Assembly (NCBI RefSeq): GCF_041956535.1
Contig: NW_027192198.1
Coordinates: 1,158,451-1,191,134 of the forward strand
From: Calcarisporiella thermophila CBS 279.70
Lineage: Eukaryota > Calcarisporiellomycota
Reading direction: 5' to 3'
DNA length: 32,684 bases
The notes beneath the pieces are model-generated. The model was not told where the DNA came from. It saw only the letters and a list, made by a program, of their open reading frames with translations, and did no database searches. Shown here piece after piece: positions 21,944 through 32,684 of this stretch; position 1 is the first letter of the stretch, and every line of letters starts with the position of its first letter. The position numbers and the translations under genes were made by a program.

Positions 21944-24452
21944 TCAGAAAGTACGCGGCGTTTCAACCGTCAACAAACTTTGAATTACATCGCCCTCTCT
22001 AAACCCGCTGAACCCCTCAAAAGATAATCCACATTCAGTGCCCTTTCGTGCTTCGGACACATCTTTTTTATGGTGCTTAAGGGCACTAAGTTCTCCCTCC
22101 CATATCACTGCTTGATCCCGAAGCACCCGCACGGAATTCGTCCTCGAGACTGCCCCATTGGTGACACGACAACCGGCAACTGCGTGTTGCTCTTTGCCCT
22201 TGGCACTCACCTGGAAAATCTGTAAAACGGTGGCCTCACCCGTAACTTGAGTGGTGATGGTAGGCGGGAGAAGCGCTCCAAGCGCAAGTTTAACATCGTC
22301 AAGAAGTTTATAGATGACGCTGTATGATTTGATGGTGACCTTCTGCTGACGAGCTTCCTGTTGTGTGCGCTTGTCCGCCTTGACATTGAATCCAATGATG
22401 AGCCCATCGCATGCAGTCGCCAGCTGGACATCACCTTCGGTAATATCACCGACGCCCGAGCTCACGACTTTGACACGCACCTCCTTATTCTGTAACCCAG
22501 CAAGGGAATCCACTACTGCTTCGACAGTGCCACTCACATCGCCCTTCACTATGGCGCGTAGCTCCTTTACCTCTGTTTCCTGACGTTCCAAATCCGTCTC
22601 ATTCGCGAGCTCGTTGCTTTCACTTACATCCTTTGTCTCTACTCGCTCATTCACCCTAAGCTGTTCTCCACCCGCCTTTGATCGAATTGCTTCTTCACGC
22701 GCCTTACGCCTTTTCTCGTTAATTGCCTCCAAGTCTTTAATTTGCAAATCTCTTGCACGCCGTGCCTCCCGAATTTCAACTACTCGCTTGGCGACATCCT
22801 CGCTCTCTGCCTGTAGCATCGTATCCCCGGCAGCCGGCAAATCTCTCCATCCAATTACCTTTACCGGTGTGCCAGGCGCGGCAATTTTAATAACTTTGCC
22901 TCGATCATCTATCATAGAGCGCACCCTACACCACGTATTGCCTGCCACAACGACATCCCCTGTTCTCAAAGAGCCACGCCGAATAAGTAGGGTGGCTACA
23001 TTTCCTCGCCCTTTCTCTTGCTGGGATTCAATGACTACACCCTCTGATGCACCATCGGCTTCCGCTCTCAACTCTAGAAGTTCAGCCAGCGTGACAATGG
23101 CTTCTTCGAGCTGATCTAAACCTTTGCCTGTTAGTCCCGATACTTCAACTGCCTGAACATCACCTCCGAACTCTTCGAGCTGCACGCCGTGTGAAAGAAG
23201 ACTCTCCTTCGCTTTTTGGGGGTTTGCGTCATGTTTATCGCATTTATTTATGGCAACAATGATAGGAACACCCGCTTCATTCGCATGGCGAATAGCCTCG
23301 GCAGTTTGAGGCATCACTCCATCATCCGCTGCTACAACCAGAACTACAATATCTGTCACGTGCGCACCTCGCGCCCGCATATTTGAGAAGGCCGCATGAC
23401 CAGGTGTGTCAAGGAAAGTAATACGTTTTCGTGAAGGGAGTTCAACAGAAAAAGCGCCAATATGCTGGGTGATACCTCCGGCTTCGCTTGCTGCAACGGA
23501 AGATTTACGTAGAGTGTCGAGCAAGGTGGTTTTACCATGATCGACATGACCCATAATAGTAACTACGGGAGGTCTCAGTGGTAACGAACTAGGATCCGAG
23601 GGTGGGGGGCGCGGGTGAAGATCGAAAGTATTCGACTCAGTTTGGACGATGGGGTTAAGGTTGTATTCTAGACAAATGAGAGAGGCATCATCGGCTGTGA
23701 GAACGTAATCGTGTGAAGGGTTTTCCATGCCGAGCTTCCGCATTTTATGTTCGAGATCAGCTAGTAAAATGTGATTCGGATTTAGCACATATGTTGCGCT
23801 CATCGGCACACAATATATAAGTGATATTCCAAACATTAGTGTTTTGACAATTACCTAATCTCACTCCCATTATTCGGGCCAAATTGGCGACATTGATTGC
23901 CTCTGGCACCAATATATCCTTCATAATCACGGGTTTCTTTCTCCTCTTAACTTTGCCTAGTTGGTCTGAATCCACTCGTCCAAATCCTTCCTCAGCACCC
24001 TCCTTCCGTCTCCCAGCGGTCCGACTTTTATTGGCATATCCAGTCGATAGGCTTTTACGCTTATCTTTCTCATGCTTTTGCCATTTGTCGAGCAATGTGT
24101 GTTTATGTTCTTGCATGTTGAGTTTTTCAGGGTGCATTTCCTGGAATTCTTGCTGTCGATTTTGATCTCTAATTCCGCCACCTGATTTTCCACTAATATT
24201 TTGAGGTCGCGCCCATTTGTTTGATTTGTAATCGCCATTTTGGGTTAGTACCCGAGAATTTAATCGTCGTGTACGTGATTTGGAATCCAGAGTTGGCGGC
24301 CCTAAACGTGCCCCTCCTTCCCTAGCGCTAGACAGAGGAAATGACTGAACAGTTTGCTGTGAACCTTTGAATGACAATGTGGGACGTGAAGGAACACTAC
24401 GCAAGAAATAGCGGACGGCATGGATTGCCGTTAAGGTGCGTGAAGGAAGCAT
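21944..24452 (-). CDS. IFM1: Mitochondrial translation initiation factor IF-2
   Basis: This mitochondrial GTPase brings initiator tRNA to the small mitoribosomal subunit. Two exons, 24452-23855 and 23760-21944, with a 94-bp intron; 804 residues. The start is the ATG at 24452; six bases further upstream is only an in-frame TTG. The N-terminus is basic and hydroxylated (MLPSRTLTAIHAVRYFLRS), a plausible mitochondrial presequence, followed by a charged low-complexity region. The IF2 N-terminal fold (ADLEHKMRKLGM) begins exon 2. The G domain shows G1 GHVDHGKTT near 271-279, G3 DTPGH and G4 NKCD. Domains II-IV follow, with a charged helix (REARRARDLQIKDLEAINEK) and the C-terminal tRNA-binding barrel ending in GFREGDVIQSL. 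Its 3' end faces the 3' end of the GH31 gene at 288 bp. The symbol follows the yeast orthologue by family. Confidence 0.95.
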
Positions 24453-24737
24453 TTGCAAGAAAATTCACAAGTGTGCTGCTCAATACATGCGTTTATAATG
24501 AATCATGCACGGCCTTTTAATCCTTATTACATTAACCAGTTTTACTTTAATAGCTCTCGGGATTAATAGTACTGTCAACACGTGGCGCAGCAGAGGGATT
24601 TTTGGTCGATATTTAATATTCAAAAAACGCGGAAACAGATTATAATACAAAATTTAGAAAATTTAAGCACGAATAAGCACCGAAATAAACAGGGATAATA
24701 AAAAAATGCACAGCAAGCTTAACACTGGATATAATTT

Positions 24738-26990
24738 TCATATTCTTTCGCTTTCTCGTTTTTCCCACTTGGCTTCTGAACAGGATGGACGCCCTTTATT
24801 GTTATCATCAGTACTCGCTAAATCTGTAATGATTGCAGAGCCTGCCTGGTATCTCTCGGGACCGGCGGATTGTTTTTCTGCAATCCACGTCAAGTTCTTT
24901 CCATTGTCAGCCGATATAACTTCTGGCACAGATTTCGAGGAACTATTGGGTTGGTTGTGAGGGGGTGGAGGCGGGGGCGGTGGGGGTAGAGTGGTAGGGG
25001 GTGGTGGAGCAGGAGGGACTACATTCCGTAACCGAATACCTCTCCTCCACCTTCCACCAGCAAGTGCCATGGCAATATTGCCACGTATATTAGGGGGTAC
25101 TGGCGTACTCATTGAGCGATTTTTCGTTTCATCCAGGAATTCCTTCAATAGTCTCTCGTCATTCGAGAGAGTCGCGGCATCAAATGAATGGAAATGTGCG
25201 CGCAGAGAAGCGAGATCTTCGGGTAATATGCACTCCTCCTCTGTGAGGCCATATTCTTCTGCAAAAGCAGAGCTAAACACCCCAAGTGACATGGTCGATG
25301 GAAGCGATGGTAGGGATGCAGAAGGATTCGAGGTGGGATAAAATAATCGGTATGCCATACCACTCCTGAGCATTCGCAATCTATCCTCGGCGGCAATTTC
25401 CAAATTTGCCCTCAGAGCTTCTCTTGCAGTGAGCCTCTCAGCTTGCTCCTGTTCCTCACGCATGGAGAGCTCCAGTTTGCATCTACCTACTACTTCTTTC
25501 AGCGCACTGAGCCACCGTGACATCTCCGTCGAATTTTCAGTCTGCAAATAGTGCGATTTTCCCTTTGGCGTGATCTTTATAACAAAGGGCTTACCCGGAA
25601 ATTCGTCACATACGAAAACGGAGGTTTCCGCGTCCAATTCAATTGCTTCTGTTGCAGGCTGAGAATCACTTCCACACGACTTGTACATGTATAGTGATCG
25701 ACCGGCAAGCACGCAATGCCTGCGACGCCACTTTGCGATTGGGAAAAATGTCGTAGAGTACATCAGAAGAGCCCCCGCGATATTCGGCTCTCCGCCTAAA
25801 CACTGGTGCAGCTGCTGTAATGTAGGATTGCTTCCAGAAGTAGAAGGGGTTGGAGATTCCATTTGTGAATCGTTGCTATCCCGCCGTTCGCTAATTTCAT
25901 CTGTGGAGCTGAATGATGCCGACGATAATGCTGTTTGCTGATCACGGCGAGGCACTAGCGAAGACGTTGAGGAGTCAGTACTGCTTGAGGGACTCACCGA
26001 ATCGATTCTCGGTTTATTTGAGCCAATGCTAGCTGAGAATGGAGTTTGGTATGGCTGTCTGCTACGAGTAGGCGAAACAGGGGCCGCAAAGAAACTAGCT
26101 GTGGGCTTCTCCATATACTCATTTCTCTGAACTAATTTTTGACGCTGTTCATCTTGCTCATATAACGGAGGAAGAACTTCTTCCATTATTGACGGGGTGG
26201 AACGTTGTGACGGGTATGAATTTGGCTGTGGTACGAGCGGATGGGACTTGAGTTCAGTGGTCGTGTCGACGCCCAACATTGTAGGCCGGCGAGGGTGAGC
26301 AGCACGAGTGCGCACTGAGTAAGGGGATGAAGGGGAAGTGTATTGTGTAAGAGGAGCCGAGATCTTCTTGAGATATGTGATCGGCTCTGAAGGCTTTTGT
26401 TTGGTGGAAGATGGCTGAGGGGAGGGCTGTTTCGAAGGTAATAAAGATGAAGAAAGCAAAGAGGATTGTTCAAGCTTAGGAGGTGAGGGTGTATGAAGGG
26501 ATCTCCTAGTCTGCTTCATGGAGGCTGGCCTTGTCTGTTCAACATATTCAATATCTACAGGAGTGGCATTATTAGAGCAAGGCTCTGAACGGCGTTTTGG
26601 CGGTAGCGGCGGCGATATTGTGTCTCTCTGCAATGTTTTATATTCAAATCTTGCTGCATCGGGGAGCTTATCTTGGGGTATTTCTGAAATAAAAGTTGGC
26701 TGGGCTTCATTTGCTGATTTCGTTGAAGCGTCTCTCTTATTCTGAGACTCTGATCCAGGAATTTCGAGCTCATGAGTCTTGATATCAAGATGTTCCGGGA
26801 AAACAGGAAAACTTGTCTCCCGTTCGTCACTATCACCTTCGTCTTCCTCATCAAAGTGTTGAGTCAACTCAAGCGAAGTAGTAGCTTTCGATTTGGCTCG
26901 ATCGTGGCCTAGCATCAGTTGCTCAACGCTCTTCTCCAGTTGTGCCAGCTGCTCCTTCCTAGTCGCGTCGTCTTCATCATCATTTAACAT
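24738..26990 (-). CDS. PH-domain protein with proline-rich C-terminus
   Basis: This intronless gene encodes 750 residues, starting at the ATG at 26990 (MLNDDEDD); the open frame upstream has only a TTG. The N-terminus has a short heptad-like helix (RKEQLAQLEKSVEQLML). A long, disordered Ser/Pro/Gln-rich region follows (about 60-390). A pleckstrin-homology domain occupies about 400-502, with KWRRRHCVLAGRSLYMY at its start and a C-terminal helix EMSRWLSALKEVV holding the invariant Trp. After it come a charged helix (REEQEQAERLTAREAL) and a polyproline block (about 657-685) that could bind profilin, SH3 or WW domains. This suggests a phosphoinositide-linked signalling or cytoskeletal adaptor. 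No catalytic domain is visible and the specific family is not recognised. Confidence 0.85.
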   Translation of the reverse strand: MLNDDEDDATRKEQLAQLEKSVEQLMLGHDRAKSKATTSLELTQHFDEEDEGDSDERETSFPVFPEHLDIKTHELEIPGSESQNKRDASTKSANEAQPTFISEIPQDKLPDAARFEYKTLQRDTISPPLPPKRRSEPCSNNATPVDIEYVEQTRPASMKQTRRSLHTPSPPKLEQSSLLSSSLLPSKQPSPQPSSTKQKPSEPITYLKKISAPLTQYTSPSSPYSVRTRAAHPRRPTMLGVDTTTELKSHPLVPQPNSYPSQRSTPSIMEEVLPPLYEQDEQRQKLVQRNEYMEKPTASFFAAPVSPTRSRQPYQTPFSASIGSNKPRIDSVSPSSSTDSSTSSLVPRRDQQTALSSASFSSTDEISERRDSNDSQMESPTPSTSGSNPTLQQLHQCLGGEPNIAGALLMYSTTFFPIAKWRRRHCVLAGRSLYMYKSCGSDSQPATEAIELDAETSVFVCDEFPGKPFVIKITPKGKSHYLQTENSTEMSRWLSALKEVVGRCKLELSMREEQEQAERLTAREALRANLEIAAEDRLRMLRSGMAYRLFYPTSNPSASLPSLPSTMSLGVFSSAFAEEYGLTEEECILPEDLASLRAHFHSFDAATLSNDERLLKEFLDETKNRSMSTPVPPNIRGNIAMALAGGRWRRGIRLRNVVPPAPPPPTTLPPPPPPPPPHNQPNSSSKSVPEVISADNGKNLTWIAEKQSAGPERYQAGSAIITDLASTDDNNKGRPSCSEAKWEKRESERI

Positions 26991-28100
26991 AATCACGCGA
27001 TTTATAATAATAAATGGGTGGAATGTGGGTGAATTAGAGAGAAGCTCTACTTGCAAGCAAATGAAAGGGAACAAAGGGAAACCGTTAGAACATGAGAGAT
27101 CTCAATGCAACAACAAGTCTAACTATATTACTTTAATAGGTGCAAATTATGAGTGTTTACATACTCCACAATCATCAACATACGGAGTAGAGATTATATC
27201 CAACTTCACATGTCAGGATCAATGGTTGTCAACAGGAAAAGACACACTGTTTGTTGTGCAAAATATGAGACACGATAGACAAGGGAAAAAAATTGTGCAC
27301 ACCGGGGTCTTAAAAAAAAAAAGCACAAAAAAACCAATTGCAAGCAAATGAATAATTTCAAGTGGGGAAATTGCAAAATTGTAATATGTGGCGGTATGAG
27401 ATGAACCGTGTGCAGTTTTAGCTTGTTTATTGAGCGTTCCTCTTTTCCCTTTGTTCCTGATATTATCAATCTTCCACTAATTGAAATCCCAAACCGAATC
27501 ACTACAAAAACGTCCTTTTTATCGAATCTCATCTGTAGGATCAATATGCCTTATTTAAGCTGCGGAGTTATGCCAGAGCTCTACTCAGAATTTCGTATTT
27601 AGAGGCTTCTTCCCAACTATATCTGTACACCGTTTGTAGGATTCTTTCTCTCACTTGTACCAAACTGGAACAGGCATCTCTAGTGAAATGGATTAATTTC
27701 CATGGTCGTTTACGCTAAATTAATGCCACCTGGGCGATATTCATATGACTATCCACTTATTTTACTACGTCATTTTGAGATAAGAAATAGGAAGGCACTG
27801 CCAATTTCAAGGTGTGGCCACCGATGTTTCACTTCATCGCACCACACAACAAAGACCGGATATCCACACAAACGCCCAACAATATCCTCAATGAAATAAC
27901 ACAATAAAAAGCTTTCTTCTGGCCTCTATACTCACACGAGTCAACTGTGCTCCTCGGCTTGGCAAAGCACATAACAGCCTTCAATGGTTTGATCAACATC
28001 TTAGCTTTGTCCACGCCATTATTCATCGATAAATAAGGATTCTTGCTTAGCGTTATCATTATTTTTAAGCTAATATATATCGTATTATCTATATTCATTA
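26991..28100. other. 5' region of the PH-domain gene and gene-free sequence
   Basis: It includes the 272-bp insertion described separately. A minus-strand frame of 89 codons (27829-28098) has moderately protein-like composition in its second half but no recognisable motif; I do not call it a gene. Confidence 0.4.
27051..27352 (+). mobile_element. Retroposition-like insertion flanked by a 15-bp direct repeat
   Basis: TTGCAAGCAAATGAA occurs at 27051-27065 and again at 27338-27352. The 272 bp between (27066-27337) end in an A-rich tail (about 27311-27337), directly before the second copy. This is the layout of a target-primed retrotransposition product: target-site duplication, insert and A-tail. 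The insert has no recognisable coding content or clear Pol III box, so it could be a SINE-like element, a processed transcript fragment or coincidence. It lies about 60 bp upstream of the PH-protein ATG. Confidence 0.45.
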
Positions 28101-30432
28101 AGATGAGGTTTTTATCTAAAGGAGGGCAAAGGTGAAATATCTTATTTGATGCTTAGTATGATGGGTTTTCTCTATTCGCATGCCCGCATTAATATTATAC
28201 CACTTTCAGAATCAATAGTTAATGGTTAAAATTTCAGTGTAATAGGTCTATCACAATTTCTTCCCATATATTTATTAATTTTATTTCGGGATTACTATTA
28301 CTGCCTTTACTTCAATATTTGAAACTTCCTATTATTACTCCAATGCACACTGCTGGTACTGTTCACCCTAAAAGTACAATGGTTTTAATTCATAATAAAT
28401 TTTTTTTACCAAAGTACTTGAGTAAACATAGAAGTAATTTGTCATTTCAAAGCCCAAAAATATCTAGGCTCTGAACACTATTATGGCCCATTATGACTAA
28501 CTACCAGTAAGAGCACCGGCAAACCAATGAACTATTTCCTTGTGATTTTTCGTTACCTAATCTTATAATAATTTCATGTGATGATATGGGCTTCCAAAGT
28601 GAGACTATCAAAATTTACTTAGTAATCCAATAAAAATGTCCTTAAAATCAATAATATATATCTCTTTGCTAGGACCAAGTAAGTTAACCAAAATTCTGGC
28701 GTTTGACTTGCTCATTTTTTCAATTCGAAATTAAAGGGTTTATTATCAAGGAAGATATACATATAAATATCACTTAGTACTTATCACTTACTTGAATCTG
28801 TTCTTTGGTGGGGGAATTTGTTTCTATCTTTTTTCATCAAGGAGGTCCAAGCGACGTCATCTCAGAGCCATTATCTAAATCGTTATTAATAATAATGTTA
28901 CTGTTGCAATATTCACTATTTTTATATAAGGCTATGATCTAGAGATGATAATATCACAGGATTTAAAATTAAATTGCAAAAATCCTTATGCAACTGCGCC
29001 CAATAATGAAAGGTTGCTTTACTACATTCTTCACTTCTTAGGAATCTAGGTTCGTGGTAGTCTGTTAATGTCGCAATATTTTCATGATTTATTCGAGAGG
29101 AAAACTAGGTCAATTGTGTAAATGTTGAACTGAGTTACTTGAACTTCTTACACATCCATAATTTGGAACCAAAACGATACTTATGGCAAAGAATGGATCT
29201 AGTTGAACTCATCTTGTCTGGCCTAAATGCTCCTGAATATAGTTTAAGGTCGTCTGCTGCGAATTATCTTTGATTCAGAAGAATCTATAGCGAAGTTAAG
29301 GGTACAGGATCTCATCTATGTCTATAAAGTAGCATCCAAATTGGACAAAATTGTCTAGCTCTAGGATTTAACAAATATTATTTTTATTTTCATTTATTTA
29401 TTGTTGTACTACCGACAATAAGATACTAAAGTATAAAGTCAGATCATATCTACGACTCTTAAGCAAAACTTTCAATTGCACTGAAAAAGAGTGAAGAAAA
29501 TAGAAATTCTGTCAAGTCTATTTTCGATTGTGTAGTCAAATTATTTCATCTAGTAACACTTGATTAAAATTGATACGAGTTTAAGTGTTCTAAAATATAC
29601 CAAGGCGATTTTGTCTTGCAATGAGAGCTACTATAGAGAAGATGAATTTGCTTTTCATAGGCGTTAATTTAAAGCTAGTCTATTTATCTAGTTAAGACAC
29701 TGATTAAGATACCTCCATTAAGTTCTAATTCGATATTCCAAATTGTGGTTAGGATATGCATTCCAAGACACTCTCCAGGTTATTACATGAGGTATTGGTC
29801 ACACTAAATTAAACACTTTAATCCGTGCTATACCTTTCCTAAATCAACCATATAGTTGATTCTATATTCATGAAAATGAAAATGGATTTGTATCTTTTTG
29901 GGATAAATCGAGGAGCTTGAGTTTTAGAAGGTAGATTTTATCTAAATTCTGGCATCCTTCAATGTCTACATGAAATAATTTTAAACAGTTAAATGGATTA
30001 AGATGGTAAACGAGTTCTAAAATAATTCTATGAAGCATTTAGCGTATGAATCCTTTATCGAACTAATGGGAGATTATAAAACTTTCAAGGATCTTCTAAT
30101 GCTAACAGACTTAAAATTGGGACTCGTGACAAAGGAGGAATTGATAGAGCTATTTGAAGCAATTAGTTTCGAATTGACGCAATGATGTAATACACAGCCT
30201 AATCTTACAATGTTGGAGGGACGAGAAAAATAAAAGAGGAATCTGAATGTTAACTGTAAAATTCTGAGATTTTTTTTTTGCATAGAAAGGAAGAGGGAGT
30301 ATTGATTATTGGGTTAATTTTGTCTAAACTTCTTATAATAATTACATAAATAAAGAAAAATACAAAAACCCGGTTTATTATAAAATTTTTGTATACCCTT
30401 CATAATAGATCAATTTTAAATCATATTGTTTT
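28101..30432. other. AT-rich stretch with no supported gene
   Basis: About 2.3 kb of AT-rich sequence. No open frame shows a motif and no tRNA or rRNA is seen. A frame near 29110-29275 (plus) has a locally protein-like segment (YLWQRMDLVELILSG) that stops soon after. It may be intergenic, a decayed element or a non-coding transcript. Confidence 0.45.
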
Positions 30433-31203
30433 TTATGCCCTCCTCTTCTTTATTTTCCCTGCTGAAGTCTGGCGCGCCTTAAGGTGGTGCTCTGGAATCC
30501 AGGATTCATCATAAACAGCACTGCCCTCGCTCGAATCGGTGGATGTAGTAGCCGGTGCGGGTTGAACAGGTTTTTTCTTTTTGGATGCAACAGTAGCAGG
30601 GAAGAAGGCTTCCTTTACCAAGTAGCCAATTCCCACGGCAGTGGCAGCAAGAATTAGATATATGGAGATTAGTTGCAAATCAAAAATGGAATGCTCTGGG
30701 TCTACAACAGTGACAGTGCTGTTAAAGCCGACGCCACGGAAAGTATGACCCGTAGAGGGGTCTTTAAAATCAATAATCACAGTGAGGCCGAGATCTTGGG
30801 GGGGGAATTCAGGGTAGAAGAAGTAAGGAACGTCTACTGTTGTGTTACCATCCACGGCAGTTCCATATCGATAGGCGGTTATCTGTAGGATATCATTGAT
30901 GAGGCAATAATTCATTAGCATCATATAAATTCAGATGATGCAAAATAAAATAAGGCTTACGTTGCGAATTATGTGTGAGAAATTATTTGGGTTAACAAAT
31001 GCGCCTGACATGTGCTCGATAGTGTATTGCTTGTTATCATGATTCCTGAAGGCTACACGCACTTTATTGCGCTGTCCATTTACAACCACGCCAATCGGAT
31101 TTTCCAATTCGCCGGTTATCTCTACATCAGGAACTCGCTCGTCAGCCGCCATTGCTGTAGAAAGTAGAGCAAACAGAACGGCCAAGAGACAAAAGGGCTT
31201 CAT
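30433..31203 (-). CDS. SSR1: Translocon-associated protein subunit alpha (TRAP-alpha/SSR1)
   Basis: This ER membrane protein is associated with the Sec61 translocon and assists translocation of certain signal sequences. Two exons, 31203-30961 and 30882-30433, with a 78-bp intron; 230 residues. The signal peptide is MKPFCLLAVLFALLSTAMA, followed by a luminal domain with VNGQRNKVRVAFRNHD and FVNPNNFSHIIRN, matching the TRAP-alpha family (PF03896). The single membrane helix is ISIYLILAATAVGIGYLV, and the cytosolic tail is basic and ends KIKKRRA. The tail is short compared with animal TRAP-alpha. An upstream frame extension exists but begins at a GTG, so 31203 is the chosen start. A UPRE-like TGACGTGG is about 100 bp upstream. 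Confidence 0.9.
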
Positions 31204-31300
31204 GATGGGGCAACCAAAGAGGGAAAAATAAAATCTGCGAGAATAAAGATTTAGAGATGAGAACTTTTTCACATCTCGAGCGTAAATAGACCTCACTGGC

Positions 31301-31308
31301 CCACGTCA
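31301..31308 (-). promoter_or_regulatory. UPRE-like element upstream of TRAP-alpha
   Basis: On the coding strand the sequence is TGACGTGG, the core bound by XBP1/ATF6-type bZIP factors in the animal unfolded-protein response, about 100 bp 5' of the TRAP-alpha ATG. TRAP genes are UPR-induced in animals. Function here is inferred. Confidence 0.35.
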
Positions 31309-31331
31309 ATGAATGCTGGGACTGCGATTTT

Positions 31332-31376
31332 ATTAATCTTGAATTAATCCATTAAATGGATTAATTCAAGATTAAT
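31332..31376. repeat. Near-perfect palindrome, 22-bp arms
   Basis: The arms 31332-31353 and 31355-31376 are perfectly complementary around one central base. It lies about 130 bp upstream of the TRAP-alpha start codon and is followed by a second smaller palindrome. Confidence 0.95.
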
Positions 31377-31391
31377 ATCAAATTTAAGATT

Positions 31392-31410
31392 AACATCAAA
31401 TTTTGATGTT
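31392..31410. repeat. Second palindrome, 9-bp arms
   Basis: Arms 31392-31400 and 31402-31410 surround one base. It sits 15 bp from the larger palindrome, forming a tandem hairpin arrangement. Confidence 0.85.
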
Positions 31411-32515
31411 GATAAAAATTTTTGGACTTTGAAGTACTGAAGATGTCAGTTGTTTGAAACGATTTGATAAGTGAAAGTTCTAAAAATAAATATATATAAT
31501 AGGGTTATAATATAATTGTAGCTATTAGTTTTATTTGTAGCAGAGGAAATACTTCGCTTTACATATGTGATAAGATTTTTATAGATTTTTATGTTAATAA
31601 AAATTCTTAAATTATATCTATTAAGCACAAAGTAATAAGCTAATCTATACGCATACTATATATTATAAAACTTGGTTCAATATAATAAGCAGGTTCGACG
31701 CGTTAAGCTGATGACAGTAGAGCGTTTTTTTTACTATTTCTCTGTAATATACTTATTCAATAGAAATTTTACTATATACTGGCTCGTGAGTCGGCAATTT
31801 CTATGCCCGTTGTATCATAGTCCAAATTTTCTATAATGATATCAATATCGGAGAACTATGATATCATTGGCCGAAGGACGTATAATTATTCTCTATTTGA
31901 TACCGACAGGTACTGATTCATTTTCTATTTACTAGCAGTTATTGTAGTATTCAAGTTGCACTATTTTTTTGAAGGAAAAATCTAATTAAAAAGTATCCAT
32001 TCAATACCTGGTGGAAAGGAAAGGGAAAAAGCATGGAAAACAATGAAAGTCATGTAAGACGTGGTGGCCTTAAATAGTAGGGTTGAGGGAGGAGGACATG
32101 GGCGAAATTTATTTAGAGGGGTGTAACAGGAGGGGAAAAAAATGAAGCATTATTAATAAAAATAAAAAATATACTTACGTGGTAAAGAGAATACAAAAAA
32201 TTTCAAAGAGATCGCACTAGTAATTAATATGGAAGGGGAAGGAGGAGAGTCCTTGTATCTAGGATAAGAGCCAGTAATAATAGTGAGATATTCTGCATAT
32301 ATGTTTGGAGTTAGGTCAACTTGCCGATCTTTAACTTTCTTAAAGTATCTTGATTACACCTTTTACGAAGACAAATTGGGCGTAAAGTTTATACAAAAAT
32401 ACTACTTCTTCGCGAATTTAAACATAAAATACTTGCAATCATATTGAATGACATTATTTTTAATCTGCTTGATAATAAATATGCCTAATTTAGATGCATG
32501 AAATATCATAAAAAT

Positions 32516-32521
32516 AAAAAA
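32516..32521 (-). terminator. Pol III T-tract of tRNA-Pro
   Basis: Six T on the transcribed strand, five bases after the end of the mature tRNA. Confidence 0.8.
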
Positions 32522-32526
32522 GCTTG

Positions 32527-32598
32527 GGGCTCAACTGGGAATTGAACCCAGGACCTCTCCCACCCTAAGGGAGAATTATACCACTAAACCATTGAGCC
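32527..32598 (-). tRNA. tRNA-Pro (anticodon AGG)
   Basis: This is a 72-base gene without intron. The acceptor stem pairs GGCTCAA with TTGAGCC and the discriminator is C, as in yeast tRNA-Pro. The D arm contains the A box (TGGTTTAGTGG). The anticodon stem CTCCC/GGGAG encloses the loop TTAGGGT with anticodon AGG. The T arm includes the B box (GGTTCAATTCC). A T6 tract directly downstream (32516-32521 on the minus strand) is a Pol III terminator. Confidence 0.96.
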
Positions 32599-32684
32599 AG
32601 CCCTAAACTGTTTGTTGTGATTGTTACATGAATATCGGTATTTCGTACAGACAGTCATAACTGCGCCACTACAAGCCAAAAAAT

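Larger units (their letters stand above)
31204..32526. other. AT-rich 5' region of TRAP-alpha and gene-free sequence
   Basis: Apart from the inverted repeats at 31332-31410 and a 10-bp-arm inverted repeat around 31837-31869, I see no gene. Confidence 0.5.

Noticed and set aside
27829-28098. 89-codon minus-strand frame
   Set aside because: Its second half looks protein-like but there is no recognisable family, splice partner or context; too weak to call.
29110-29275. Plus-strand protein-like segment in the AT-rich gap
   Set aside because: About 55 codons between stops, no start, no similarity I can name; within chance expectation.

Overview
The window looks like a nuclear contig from a fungus, probably an early-diverging (non-Dikarya) lineage. 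The reasons are short spliceosomal introns of about 59-136 bp with GT...AG ends in nearly every gene, an AreA/NIT2-type GATA factor, a seven-helix receptor resembling Dictyostelium cAMP receptors, a mitochondrial IF-2, a peroxisomal dienoyl-CoA reductase ending in SKL, an ER TRAP-alpha subunit and a eukaryotic tRNA-Pro(AGG) with a Pol III T-tract. The lineage call is an inference; the species cannot be named from the sequence alone.

Layout. 1-2.4 kb is a decayed zone holding a broken Tc1/mariner (DD34E) transposase, a tandem pair of hairpins and a fragment of an unidentified gene. From 2.7 to 6.1 kb, on the minus strand, lie a membrane-anchored short-chain dehydrogenase (5 exons) and an aquaglyceroporin (5 exons). 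From 8.7 to 15.2 kb, in a GC-richer block, lie a GATA transcription factor (minus), a secreted amidase-signature enzyme (minus) and a divergently transcribed receptor (plus). From 16.1 to 21.7 kb lie a peroxisomal 2,4-dienoyl-CoA reductase (minus, 6 exons) and a divergent secreted GH31 glycosidase (plus, 5 exons). From 21.9 to 27 kb lie mitochondrial IF-2 (minus, 2 exons) and a PH-domain protein (minus, intronless). From 27 to 30.4 kb is an AT-rich stretch with no supported gene. From 30.4 to 32.6 kb lie TRAP-alpha (minus, 2 exons) and tRNA-Pro (minus).

Each spliced model was assembled by hand from in-frame splice sites, and every total coding length is a multiple of three. Most neighbours are unrelated, as usual in a eukaryote. 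The one functional grouping worth testing is the AreA-like factor beside an amidase, because amidases are classical nitrogen-catabolite targets; the intergenic region between amidase and receptor carries a tandem GATA site. No clearly new multi-gene system is visible. The more unusual observations are two similar tandem-hairpin structures at opposite ends of the window, a retroposition-like insertion with a 15-bp flanking repeat next to the PH-domain gene, and a UPR-like element upstream of TRAP-alpha.
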